In this document: piece by piece, positions 1-5,679 of the stretch
Numbering within the stretch: position 1 is the first letter of the stretch
Layout: each line of letters opens with the position of its first letter
NCBI GenBank assembly: GCA_030042955.1
Contig: JASHYQ010000136.1
Coordinates: 1 to 5,679 of the forward strand
Source: Thermoplasmata archaeon
Lineage (GTDB): Archaea > Thermoplasmatota > Thermoplasmata > Lutacidiplasmatales > UBA184
Direction: 5' to 3'
Length of the DNA: 5,679 nucleotides
Made by a program: the position numbers and the translations under genes
Notes under the pieces: model-generated
The model's database searches: none
What the model saw: only the letters and a program-made list of their open reading frames with translations
What the model was told of the DNA's origin: nothing

Positions 1-524
1 CCCCGGAGCGCCAGGTCGACCCCCTCCGAGGTGGAGATCTCGCGGGTGTAGTTCTCCTCGAGGATGCCGTAGGTGAACGTCGAGCCCGACCCGACTGAGA
101 CGAACCGGTCCTCGATGCACCCTCCGGCCGGGTCCACCGAGAAGACGTGCCCGCCCTTCGAGTCGGTGCCGCCGAGGATGAGCCAGGCGTAGTACGGATA
201 GAACCGGTTCCCGGAGAGGATGTTCGCAAGCAGGGTCGCGGCTCCCTCGGTCGAGAGCGGGCCATTGCGTCGGAGCCGGTAGAGCGAGACCTCCGCCCGG
301 AGGTAGCGCGTCAGCACCTGCGCGTCGCCGACAAGGCCGGCAATCGTCATGCCGAGGTTCTGGTCGATCTTGAACAGCTTGGTGGTCTGCTTGTTCGAGA
401 TCATCGTGCCGGCCGTCGCCCGGCGCTCGGTCGCGAGGACGACCCCGTCCTTGGCGACGAGACCGATCGTGGTCGTGCCCTTCAAGAGCCGGTCCTCATC
501 GATGGCACTAATCTGACCTTGCAT
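1..524 (-). CDS. psmB: Archaeal proteasome beta subunit (20S core, catalytic), 3' end cut by window edge
   Basis: Catalytic beta subunit of the archaeal 20S proteasome, an N-terminal-nucleophile threonine protease that degrades unfolded cytoplasmic proteins inside a barrel with alpha subunits. I translated the complement from the ATG at 524-522 and the frame stays open to the window edge (174 codons). The first 16 residues (MQGQISAIDEDRLLKG) are a propeptide. Autocleavage after the Gly would expose the nucleophile Thr17 of TTTIGL. In mature numbering the catalytic Glu17 (in ATERR) and Lys33 are present, as are the family block GMTIAGLVGDAQVL (42-55) and a GSGS turn at about 129-132. The conserved Asp near mature residue 166 lies beyond the edge. 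The closest protein I remember is the Thermoplasma acidophilum beta subunit, which aligns almost without gaps. A GGAG lies 7 nt before the ATG and a TATA box about 51 nt before it. It is transcribed divergently from sdhA, with no sign of co-regulation beyond the shared spacer. Confidence 0.95.
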   Translation of the reverse strand, partial: MQGQISAIDEDRLLKGTTTIGLVAKDGVVLATERRATAGTMISNKQTTKLFKIDQNLGMTIAGLVGDAQVLTRYLRAEVSLYRLRRNGPLSTEGAATLLANILSGNRFYPYYAWLILGGTDSKGGHVFSVDPAGGCIEDRFVSVGSGSTFTYGILEENYTREISTSEGVDLALR

Positions 525-531
525 GCTCGAA

Positions 532-535
532 CTCC
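532..535 (-). promoter_or_regulatory. Shine-Dalgarno site of psmB
   Basis: On the minus strand a GGAG (within ACGGAG) ends 7 nt before the psmB ATG. This supports that ATG as the start and, together with a TATA box placed too far upstream for a leaderless message, suggests a short leadered mRNA. It differs from the sdhA, thyX and aldehyde dehydrogenase genes here, which look leaderless. Confidence 0.6.
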
Positions 536-570
536 GTCTGGGACAGAGAGTGAAAAGCCGACCTGAGCGC

Positions 571-580
571 GATATATAAG
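571..580 (-). promoter_or_regulatory. TATA box of psmB promoter
   Basis: The minus strand reads CTTATATATC, close to the archaeal TATA consensus and very AT-rich against a strongly GC-rich background. Its centre is about 51 nt before the psmB ATG. With initiation about 25 nt downstream, the transcript would start near 550 and carry a leader of about 25 nt containing the GGAG. The core is nearly palindromic, so it could also recruit TBP toward the plus strand. That would give a long-leader transcript of sdhA starting near 600. No clear purine-rich BRE is visible next to it. Confidence 0.7.
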
Positions 581-668
581 GGCTCACGCAGTGATTACGT
601 TTCGACCACCGAGGAACCCGGGGCGACCTCGTGGACCGTTGACCCCTTCGGGGGCCGGACGCGTCAGC

Positions 669-680
669 CATTATTACTCA
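669..680 (+). promoter_or_regulatory. TATA-like element of the sdhABE operon
   Basis: The sequence CCATTATTACTC is an isolated AT-rich patch in GC-rich DNA. Its TTATTA core is centred about 28 nt before the ATG at 702. This is the spacing expected if transcription begins at or next to the start codon, giving a leaderless mRNA. No Shine-Dalgarno sequence precedes that ATG, which agrees. Confidence 0.55.
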
Positions 681-701
681 GGCCGTCTCCGCCCCGGTCG
701 T

Positions 702-2375
702 ATGTTGAAGCACGACGTCGTCGTGGTCGGTGCGGGGCTGGCCGGCCAACGAGCCGCCCTGGCCGCCATCGAGGCTGGGCGCGACGTGGCGATCGTGTCG
801 AAGCTCCACCCGCTGCGCTCGCACTCGGGGGCGGCCCAGGGCGGCATCAACGCGGCGGTGGGGAAGGAGGATTCCGTCGACACCCACGTCTACGACACGG
901 TGAAGGGGTCGGACTACCTCGGTGACCAGGACGCCATCGAGCTGTTCTGCCGCGAGGCCGGGCCGACGGTGGTCGAGATGGAGCACTTCGGCACCATCTT
1001 CAGCCGGGCGCCCGACGGCTCGCTCGCGCGTCGTCCGTTCGGTGGGGCCGGGTTCCCCCGAACGATCTACGCAGCGGACCGGACCGGGCTTGCGCTGCTC
1101 CAGGCGCTCTGGGAGCACCTGGGTACGGCCCGGTTCACGCTCTACGAGGAGTGGGCTCTTACGAGCCTGATCGTCCGGGACGGCCGGGTCCAGGGGATCG
1201 TCGCGCTCGACCGGCGCAAGGGCGACTTTGCCCAGATCGGGGCGAAGGCGGTCATCCTCGCCACCGGACCGTTCGGCCGGGTGTACGGCCGCACCACCAA
1301 CGCCCACAGCTGCACCGGGGACGGCGTCTCGGCGGCCTATGCGGCCGGAGCCGCCCTGAAGGACATGGAGTTCGTCCAGTTCCACCCGACCGCCCTCATG
1401 GAGACCGCGATCCTGATCACCGAGGGAGCCCGGGGAGAGGGCGGGATCCTCAAGAACGCGAACGAGGAGCGCTTCATGTCCCGGTACGCCCCGCACGTGC
1501 TGGAGCTTGCCTCCCGCGACGTCGTCTCCCGGGCGATCCTCACCGAGGTGCTCGAAGGGCGGGGATTCCCCGACGGCTCGGTCCACCTTGAGCTGATGCA
1601 CCTCGGCAAAGAGAAGGTCGAGAGCCGCCTCCAGGAGATCTGCGACTTTGCGCGGTCGTTCGCAGGCATCGACCCGGTCACCCAGCCGATCCCGGTGTAC
1701 CCGGCGCAGCACTACATGATGGGCGGGGTCGGGACCGACTCGCACGGGGCCACGAACCTCCGCGGCCTCTACGCTGCCGGCGAAGCGGCCTGCGTCTCCA
1801 TCCACGGGGCGAACCGCCTCGGGGGCAACTCCCTGCTCGAGACCCTGGTATTCGGAAGGTTCGCCGGCGAGGCGGCGGCGGCCTACGCCGAGTCGGCCGC
1901 CGCGCCGGAGGTCCACGACGCCGACCTCGACGCGTCGACCGCTCCCTGGCGGGCCTGGTCGAGCCGCTCGGACGGCGAGGACCCCTCTACCCTGAGGACC
2001 GAGATGCAGGCGACCATGGACCGGTACGTCGGCATCTACCGGAACGAGGCGGACCTCCTCGAGGGTCTCCGGCGGATCCGGGCGCTGAAAGAGCGGGCCA
2101 AGAACCTTCGGGTCGTCGACCAGTCCAGGGTCTACAACGTCAACCTCACCGATGCCCTCGAGACCGCCCACATGATCGCGCTCGCGGAGGTGATCGTCGT
2201 CGGCGCCTACGCCCGGACGGAGAGCCGCGGCGCCCACTCCCGCACCGACTACCCGAAGCGGGACGACGCGAGGTGGATGAAGCACACGGTCGCCGTTCGC
2301 GCGGCGGAAGGCCCCCAGCTCTCGTATTCGCCGGTCGCTTACACGCGATGGGAACCGAAGGAGCGAGTGTACTGA
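702..2375 (+). CDS. sdhA: Succinate dehydrogenase / fumarate reductase flavoprotein subunit
   Basis: FAD-bearing catalytic subunit that interconverts succinate and fumarate, passing electrons to SdhB (TCA cycle or fumarate respiration). The protein is 557 residues. It opens with the dinucleotide-binding motif VVVGAGLAG (7-15). Next comes [11 protein letters not shown], where His41 matches the histidine that carries covalent FAD. Substrate and catalytic residues all appear: His228 in FHPT, Arg244 in EGARGEGG, Arg272 in SRDVV (spaced 44 from His228, as in E. coli His242/Arg286), His337 in HYMMGG and Arg372 in [12 protein letters not shown]. The C-terminal helical domain ends with the usual [12 protein letters not shown] block. 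I chose ATG 702 over an in-frame GTG at 591. The extra 37 residues do not resemble the family, the true N-terminus should begin just before the FAD motif, and a TATA element sits 28 nt upstream of 702. The stop overlaps the sdhB start by one base. Sequence alone cannot say whether the enzyme runs as succinate oxidase or fumarate reductase. Confidence 0.95.
   Translation: MLKHDVVVVGAGLAGQRAALAAIEAGRDVAIVSKLHPLRSHSGAAQGGINAAVGKEDSVDTHVYDTVKGSDYLGDQDAIELFCREAGPTVVEMEHFGTIFSRAPDGSLARRPFGGAGFPRTIYAADRTGLALLQALWEHLGTARFTLYEEWALTSLIVRDGRVQGIVALDRRKGDFAQIGAKAVILATGPFGRVYGRTTNAHSCTGDGVSAAYAAGAALKDMEFVQFHPTALMETAILITEGARGEGGILKNANEERFMSRYAPHVLELASRDVVSRAILTEVLEGRGFPDGSVHLELMHLGKEKVESRLQEICDFARSFAGIDPVTQPIPVYPAQHYMMGGVGTDSHGATNLRGLYAAGEAACVSIHGANRLGGNSLLETLVFGRFAGEAAAAYAESAAAPEVHDADLDASTAPWRAWSSRSDGEDPSTLRTEMQATMDRYVGIYRNEADLLEGLRRIRALKERAKNLRVVDQSRVYNVNLTDALETAHMIALAEVIVVGAYARTESRGAHSRTDYPKRDDARWMKHTVAVRAAEGPQLSYSPVAYTRWEPKERVY
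2358..2363 (+). promoter_or_regulatory. Possible Shine-Dalgarno site of sdhB
   Basis: AAGGAG near the end of sdhA ends 11 nt before the sdhB ATG, somewhat longer than usual spacing. Re-initiation through the TGATG overlap may matter more than this site. Confidence 0.4.
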
Positions 2376-3346
2376 TGACGGAAGGCACGGTCAAGGCGAC
2401 GTTCGACATCTACCGCTACGACCCCGGACACGACCGGGCCCCGCGGTACCAACGCTACACCCTCGACCTGGCGCCCCACACGCCGGTCCTCACGGCCCTG
2501 CTCAAGATCCGGGCGGAGATCGACCCCTCCCTTGCCCTCCGGTACTCGTGCCGGAGCGCGATCTGCGGTTCTTGCGCGATGCAGGTGAACTCGAAGAGTC
2601 GTCTCGCCTGCGAGACCCAGATCGGCCCCGAGCTCGCGCGGGACGGGCGGATCGTGATCGAGCCGATGCGGAACCAGTCGGTGCTCCGGGACCTCGTCGT
2701 CGAGCAGGAGCCGTTCTGGCGGAACTACGACAAGGTCCAGCCCCACCTCATCCTCGACCCGCGCCACCCGATGCCCGAGGGCTCCGAGAACCCGATGACG
2801 CCGGAGGAGGTCGAGCGGTTCAGGGAGACCCCCCGCTGCATCGCCTGCGCCGCCTGCTTCTCCGCGTGCCCGGCGGTCGAGGCGGACCCGGCCTTCCCCG
2901 GTCCGATGGCGCTCGCCAAGCTCTACCGGTTCGTCGTCGACCCGCGGGACCAGGGGCATCAGGACCGGCTAGCCCGGATCCAGACGGAGGGGCTCTGGCT
3001 CTGCCTCAGGTGCCACCTCTGCACCGAGGCGTGCCCGAAGGACGTGCGTCCCTCCGAGCGGATTCGGGACCTGAAGGAGATGGCGGTCGCCGTCCAGGGG
3101 GGGACCGAGCACGGCAGCAAGCACGCGATCGGCTTCAAGGACAACATCCGCGACCGCGGGCTCCTGAACGAGATGAAGCTGGTCCGTCAGACCTCCGGGG
3201 TGGTCGGGGTGCTGGAGCAGCTGCCGCAAGGGATGCGGATCGTCCGCAAGCGGCCCGAGCTCATTCGCAAACCCCACCGGATCGAAGGGATGGACGAGGT
3301 CGAGAAGATCTACGAGGCCCTCGACCGTCCGGAGGAGAAGCCGTGA
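2375..3346 (+). CDS. sdhB: Succinate dehydrogenase / fumarate reductase iron-sulfur subunit, class E type
   Basis: Electron-transfer subunit carrying electrons from the SdhA flavin through three Fe-S clusters. The protein is 323 residues, longer than the roughly 240 of E. coli SdhB. An N-terminal plant-ferredoxin-like domain binds [2Fe-2S] through Cys59, Cys64, Cys67 and Cys79 (SCRSAICGSC...C). A C-terminal bacterial-ferredoxin-like domain has CIACAACFSACP (Cys155, 158, 161, 165) and CLRCHLCTEACP (Cys210, 213, 216, 220). Cys213 occupies the position of a non-cysteine residue (Ile209) in E. coli, where the motif makes a [3Fe-4S] cluster. A second [4Fe-4S] cluster is therefore expected, as reported for Sulfolobus-type enzymes. 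Residues 239-323 form a charged, probably helical tail that may contact SdhE. The ATG at 2375 shares its A with the sdhA stop (TGATG), implying coupled translation. The frame is open upstream to an ATG at 2273, but that would run about 100 nt inside sdhA and adds no family-like sequence. Confidence 0.95.
   Translation: MTEGTVKATFDIYRYDPGHDRAPRYQRYTLDLAPHTPVLTALLKIRAEIDPSLALRYSCRSAICGSCAMQVNSKSRLACETQIGPELARDGRIVIEPMRNQSVLRDLVVEQEPFWRNYDKVQPHLILDPRHPMPEGSENPMTPEEVERFRETPRCIACAACFSACPAVEADPAFPGPMALAKLYRFVVDPRDQGHQDRLARIQTEGLWLCLRCHLCTEACPKDVRPSERIRDLKEMAVAVQGGTEHGSKHAIGFKDNIRDRGLLNEMKLVRQTSGVVGVLEQLPQGMRIVRKRPELIRKPHRIEGMDEVEKIYEALDRPEEKP
3331..3337 (+). promoter_or_regulatory. Shine-Dalgarno site fixing the sdhE GTG start
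   Basis: GGAGGAG at the end of sdhB lies 5 nt before a GTG at 3343. It is the strongest ribosome-binding match in the window and decides the sdhE start within a frame that is otherwise open far upstream. Confidence 0.75.
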
Positions 3347-4233
3347 GGCTCGCCTACTACCCCGGCTGCGTCGCCCAGGCGTCGGGCAAGGAGCTCGACA
3401 TGGCGACGCGGTGGGTCTGCCGCTCGCTCGGGGTCGAGCTCGTCGAGTTCCCGAAGTTCTCCTGCTGCGGCTCAGGTTTCTCGGACGAGGCGAACGAGGT
3501 CCTGACCGTCGCGCTCAACGTCCGCAACCTCGCCCTCGCCGAGGGGGCCGGGCTCGACCTGCTCACGGTCTGTTCGACCTGCACCGGCATGCTCACCCTC
3601 GCCAACCTCCGATACCAGGACCCGAAGGTGAAAGCCCGGGTCGATGCCGCGCTCGCGCCTCTCGGGATCCAGTACCGCGGAACGACGAAGGTGAAGCACC
3701 TCCTGCGGGTGCTCACCGAGGACATCGGGGTCGAGAAGATCCGGGCGAAGGTCGTGCGCCCGCTCGGCGGCCTCAAGATCGGGGCCTTCTATGGGTGTCA
3801 CCTCCTGCGCCCCGCGGACGAGCTCAACTGGGAGAGCGCGGAGGAACCCCATGCCTTCGAGGACCTGCTCTCGGCGGTCGGGGCGACGCCGGTGTACTAC
3901 CGGGGACGCGTGATGTGCTGCGGCTTCCCGATCCAATTCGTCAAGCCCGACACCGCGAGCCGGATCGCCGGACGCCAGATCGATGACGCGAAGGTCCACG
4001 GCGCCGACGCGATGGCGACCCCCTGTCCGCTCTGCCATCTCTCGCTCGACGCCTACCAGAACCAGGCGGAGAAGGCCGTCGGGCACTCGCTCGATATGCC
4101 GGTCTTCCACGTTCCGCAGGTCGTCGGCCTCGCCTTCGGCGCGAGCCCCGAGGAGCTCGGCCTCGGCCGTCACCTCGTCTCGACCGCTCCGGCCCTGGCC
4201 AAAGTCGGCGCCGGCGCCCGCGCGAGCCCGTAG
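3343..4233 (+). CDS. sdhE: HdrB-like CCG-domain subunit of class E succinate dehydrogenase / fumarate reductase
   Basis: Third subunit of the non-classical Sdh complex, homologous to heterodisulfide reductase subunit B. In class E enzymes it replaces haem-binding membrane anchors and is thought to deliver electrons to or from quinone. The protein is 296 residues with two CCG (cysteine-rich) domains. The first has Cys9 (YYPGC), Cys41-Cys42-Gly and Cys77-x2-Cys80. The second has Cys152 (YGCH), Cys192-Cys193-Gly and Cys228-x2-Cys231. In HdrB proteins such cysteines hold non-cubane [4Fe-4S] clusters. I see no hydrophobic transmembrane helix, so any membrane contact would be peripheral. The start is GTG 3343, overlapping the sdhB stop by 4 nt (GTGA) behind a strong GGAGGAG. 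The reading frame continues upstream to 2548 but that part is only an sdhB shadow. In methanogen thiol:fumarate reductase the equivalents of SdhB and SdhE are fused as TfrB; here they are separate. The symbol follows Sulfolobus usage, not the unrelated bacterial flavinylation factor SdhE. Confidence 0.9.
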   Translation: MRLAYYPGCVAQASGKELDMATRWVCRSLGVELVEFPKFSCCGSGFSDEANEVLTVALNVRNLALAEGAGLDLLTVCSTCTGMLTLANLRYQDPKVKARVDAALAPLGIQYRGTTKVKHLLRVLTEDIGVEKIRAKVVRPLGGLKIGAFYGCHLLRPADELNWESAEEPHAFEDLLSAVGATPVYYRGRVMCCGFPIQFVKPDTASRIAGRQIDDAKVHGADAMATPCPLCHLSLDAYQNQAEKAVGHSLDMPVFHVPQVVGLAFGASPEELGLGRHLVSTAPALAKVGAGARASP

Positions 4234-4235
4234 GA

Positions 4236-4249
4236 GCCCGAGGTCGGGC
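4236..4249 (+). terminator. Possible hairpin just after sdhE
   Basis: GCCCG and CGGGC (4236-4240 and 4245-4249) can pair around an AGGT loop 2 nt after the sdhE stop. There is no T-run directly behind it, only the TTTATTT patch about 35 nt later that also serves as the thyX TATA candidate. GC-rich chance pairing is quite possible. Confidence 0.25.
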
Positions 4250-4282
4250 CCGGGCAGGAGGGAGGCTCCCCACGGGGCGCGC

Positions 4283-4290
4283 CTTTATTT
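4283..4290 (+). promoter_or_regulatory. TATA-like element of thyX
   Basis: CTTTATTT stands out in a very GC-rich spacer and is centred about 25 nt before the GTG at 4312. This is the geometry of a leaderless archaeal promoter. It implies thyX is transcribed separately from the sdh operon, and supports GTG 4312 rather than the internal ATG at 4333. Confidence 0.6.
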
Positions 4291-4311
4291 CGCGCTCGTG
4301 GTCGGGGGCAC

Positions 4312-5220
4312 GTGGCCGATACGGAAGCGCCGATGGCCCGCCCGTCCGTTCCCGAGGCGGACGAGCTGATCGGGGTCCGGCAGCCCGTCCTCGCCCACGG
4401 ATTCGTGGCGCTCGTCGACTACATGGGCAACGACGGGGCGATCGTCCAAGCCGCCCGGGTCTCCTACGGACAGGGGACGAAGACCCTTCGCGACGACCGG
4501 GCGCTCATTCGCTACTTGATGCGCCATCAGCACACGACGCCGTTCGAGATGGTCGAGTTCAAGTTCCTCGTTCGACTCCCGATCTATGTCGCGCGACAGT
4601 TCATTCGCCACCGCACCGCGTCGGTGAACGAGTACAGCGCTCGGTACTCGGTCGTCCCTGACGAGTACGAGGTCCCCGCGCCCGAGGAGGTCCGGCGCCA
4701 ATCGAGTCTTAACCGGCAGGGTCGAGGAGAGGCGCTTCCCTCCGCCGTCGTGGAACGGTTCCGCGGCGACCTCGAGCGGCTCTCCAAGGAGACGTACGCC
4801 GCCTACACGACCGCCCTCAATGCCGGGGTGGCCCGCGAGACCGCCCGGCTCCTGCTACCGGTCGCCTACTACACGCAGTGGTACTGGAAGGCCAACCTGC
4901 ACAACCTGCTCCACTTCCTCCTCCTCCGCCTGGACCCCCATGCCCAGGAGGAGATCCGCCTCTACGCGGTCGAGATGGCGAAGATCGCCCGCGTCGTGGC
5001 CCCGATCGCCTACGAGGCGTTCGAAGAGTTCCAGCTCTCGGGCTTGGAGCTCAGCCGTCGCGAGCAGCGCGCGGTACGCCTCCTCTTGGACGGCCGGCCG
5101 CCCGAGGCCGCCTGTACCGGAGCGGGCCTCCCGCTCTTCCGCGAGGATGGGCAGCGGATGAAGACGGGCGAGGGCGTGGAGTTCCTCGCCAAGCTCGAGC
5201 GGATCCGTTCGGCCGAGTGA
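4312..5220 (+). CDS. thyX: Flavin-dependent thymidylate synthase
   Basis: Makes dTMP from dUMP using methylene-tetrahydrofolate (or an archaeal folate equivalent) as carbon donor and NADPH-reduced FAD as reductant, in the cytoplasm. It is unrelated to ThyA. The protein is 302 residues if GTG 4312 is the start, or 295 from ATG 4333. The ThyX signature RHRxxSxNExSxRY is complete as RHRTASVNEYSARY (99-112), with Ser109 aligning with the active-site serine (Ser88 of the Thermotoga enzyme). It is preceded by the family block HQHTTPFEMVEFKF (72-85), which includes FAD-contacting residues. The second conserved region, ARLLLPVAYYTQWYWKANLH followed by LRLDPHAQEEIR (178-216), covers the dUMP-binding part. 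I favour GTG 4312 because a TATA-like element lies about 25 nt upstream and no ribosome-binding site precedes either candidate. It sits 78 nt after sdhE with no functional link to it. No ThyA gene is visible here. Confidence 0.95.
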   Translation: MADTEAPMARPSVPEADELIGVRQPVLAHGFVALVDYMGNDGAIVQAARVSYGQGTKTLRDDRALIRYLMRHQHTTPFEMVEFKFLVRLPIYVARQFIRHRTASVNEYSARYSVVPDEYEVPAPEEVRRQSSLNRQGRGEALPSAVVERFRGDLERLSKETYAAYTTALNAGVARETARLLLPVAYYTQWYWKANLHNLLHFLLLRLDPHAQEEIRLYAVEMAKIARVVAPIAYEAFEEFQLSGLELSRREQRAVRLLLDGRPPEAACTGAGLPLFREDGQRMKTGEGVEFLAKLERIRSAE

Positions 5221-5243
5221 GCGCGGGGCCGCCCACGGCTCCC

Positions 5244-5257
5244 TGGCGGCGTCGCCA
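5244..5257 (+). other. Short inverted repeat between thyX and the aldehyde dehydrogenase gene
   Basis: TGGCG and CGCCA (5244-5248 and 5253-5257) can pair around a GCGT loop, 24 nt after the thyX stop and directly before the next TATA-like element. It could be a weak thyX terminator stem, a regulator site overlapping the promoter, or chance in GC-rich DNA. Nothing in the sequence decides between these. Confidence 0.2.
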
Positions 5258-5260
5258 CCC

Positions 5261-5266
5261 GTATAG
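5261..5266 (+). promoter_or_regulatory. Weak TATA-like element of the aldehyde dehydrogenase gene
   Basis: GTATAG is centred about 26 nt before the ATG at 5289, matching leaderless promoter spacing. It is a shorter and poorer match than the other TATA candidates in this window. Confidence 0.4.
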
Positions 5267-5288
5267 GTCCTCCCTCCATGGACCCCCC

Positions 5289-5679
5289 ATGCCTGCTCCT
5301 GAGGTCCGCGGCTGCTTCCTCGACAACGAGTTCGTCTTGCCCAAGGGACGCTCGACGTTCGACGTGACCGACCCGGCCGACGGTTCTCGAGTGGGCGTGG
5401 TCGTTCGGGGGACGAAGGACGATGCCCAGGCCGCGATGGACTCCGCGGCGCGGGCTCAGCCCGCCTGGGAGCGGATGGGGGCAGCGGCTCGCGGCAAGAT
5501 CCTCCTGCAGGCCGCGGATCGACTGCGGGCGCGTACCGAGGAGCTCGCCCGCCTGATGACACGAGAGATGGGGAAGGTCCTCTACGAGGCGCGCAGCGAG
5601 GTCGCCGGGGCCGTCGACAATCTGGAGTACTACCCGGCGTTCGCACGGACTCTCTCGGGGGAGGAGGTCGCAGGACTCC
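5289..5679 (+). CDS. Aldehyde dehydrogenase family protein, N-terminal part, cut by window edge
   Basis: Start of an NAD(P)-dependent aldehyde dehydrogenase, which oxidises an aldehyde or semialdehyde to the acid. Only 130 codons lie in the window. They show the usual N-terminal fold of the superfamily: a beta-strand opening (CFLDNEFVL, DVTDPADGSRVGVV, 9-39), an aligned helix with AQPAWERM (56-63), then AADRLRARTEELARLMTREM and GKVLYEARSEV (75-105), followed by NLEYYPAFARTLSGE (111-125). The NAD(P)-binding motif, catalytic Cys and Glu lie beyond the edge, so the substrate cannot be named. Succinate-semialdehyde, 2-oxoglutarate-semialdehyde and glyceraldehyde dehydrogenases are all candidates. 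If it were the first of these it would feed succinate to the nearby Sdh enzyme, but that is speculation. I chose ATG 5289. An ATG at 5278 is out of frame and meets a stop after 20 codons. There is no Shine-Dalgarno site, and the TATA-like element spacing suggests a leaderless message. Confidence 0.88.
   Translation, partial: MPAPEVRGCFLDNEFVLPKGRSTFDVTDPADGSRVGVVVRGTKDDAQAAMDSAARAQPAWERMGAAARGKILLQAADRLRARTEELARLMTREMGKVLYEARSEVAGAVDNLEYYPAFARTLSGEEVAGL

Noticed and set aside
147..566. Plus-strand open frame of 139 codons
   Set aside because: It lies antisense to psmB, whose translation matches the proteasome beta family along its whole length. The plus-strand frame is a GC-rich shadow with no recognisable motif.
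643..654. CCCC-TTCG-GGGG hairpin in the sdhA upstream region
   Set aside because: A C(UUCG)G loop is unusually stable in RNA, but the stem is only 4 bp, it lies upstream of the likely leaderless start, and such pairings are common in this GC-rich DNA.
591..701. GTG at 591 extending sdhA by 37 residues at the N-terminus
   Set aside because: The extension is rich in Pro, Arg and Gly and unlike SdhA N-termini, the FAD motif should lie near residue 7, and a TATA-like element sits inside the extension 28 nt before ATG 702.
678..2285. Minus-strand open frame of 535 codons opposite sdhA
   Set aside because: Long antisense frames are expected in GC-rich coding DNA. The translation is low-complexity in Arg, Val, Gly and Asp, while the plus strand has all SdhA catalytic residues.
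3472..4173. Minus-strand open frame of 233 codons opposite sdhE
   Set aside because: It is a shadow of sdhE with skewed Arg/Glu/Val composition and no family motif; the plus strand has both CCG domains.
5278..5340. ATG at 5278 as an alternative start before the aldehyde dehydrogenase gene
   Set aside because: It is out of frame with the aldehyde dehydrogenase reading frame and reaches a TGA after about 28 codons without recognisable sequence.
4855..5646. Minus-strand open frame of 263 codons across the end of thyX and the aldehyde dehydrogenase gene
   Set aside because: It runs antisense to two well-supported genes and across their promoter region, and its composition is typical of a GC-rich shadow.
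1..5679. A previously undescribed defence, mobile or RNA-based system
   Set aside because: Every substantial stretch is accounted for by recognised housekeeping genes, spacers are short (at most 177 nt), and no repeats, recombinase, array or structured RNA was visible by eye.

Overview
This window looks like a high-GC archaeal chromosome segment carrying ordinary core metabolism. The domain call rests mainly on a truncated minus-strand gene at the left edge. It encodes a proteasome beta subunit with a short propeptide, a catalytic Thr followed by TTIGL, Glu17 and Lys33, all of the archaeal PsmB type. AT-rich TATA-like elements lying about 25-28 nt before three of the start codons also fit leaderless archaeal transcription. 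The resemblance of PsmB to the Thermoplasma protein and the class-E-type Sdh genes suggest a GC-rich Thermoplasmatota lineage. That placement is a guess from remembered sequences, not a result.

Layout. Positions 1-524 (minus) hold psmB, cut by the window edge. Positions 525-701 are a divergent intergenic region with a strong TATA box for psmB and a second TATA-like element for the sdh operon. Positions 702-4233 (plus) hold a tight three-gene operon: sdhA (flavoprotein), sdhB (iron-sulfur protein) and sdhE (HdrB-like protein with two cysteine-rich CCG domains). The genes overlap at both junctions (TGATG and GTGA). Positions 4312-5220 hold thyX, a flavin-dependent thymidylate synthase with its own leaderless-type promoter and a probable GTG start. 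Positions 5289-5679 hold the N-terminal part of an aldehyde dehydrogenase family gene cut by the right edge. No gene-free stretch exceeds 177 nt, and I see no tRNA, rRNA, CRISPR, mobile element or long repeat.

How the genes work together. SdhA, SdhB and SdhE should form a succinate:quinone oxidoreductase or fumarate reductase of the non-classical (class E) type. In this type an HdrB-like subunit replaces the usual haem-binding membrane anchors. SdhB has an additional cysteine in its last cluster motif, expected to turn the usual [3Fe-4S] centre into a second [4Fe-4S] centre, and a C-terminal extension of about 85 residues. No SdhC, SdhD or SdhF gene is present in the window. psmB, thyX and the aldehyde dehydrogenase gene appear to be independently transcribed neighbours with no obvious functional link to sdh.

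I did not find a convincing undescribed system. The points most worth a second look are the anchor-less sdhABE operon, the altered SdhB cluster motif and the recurrent leaderless promoter geometry.
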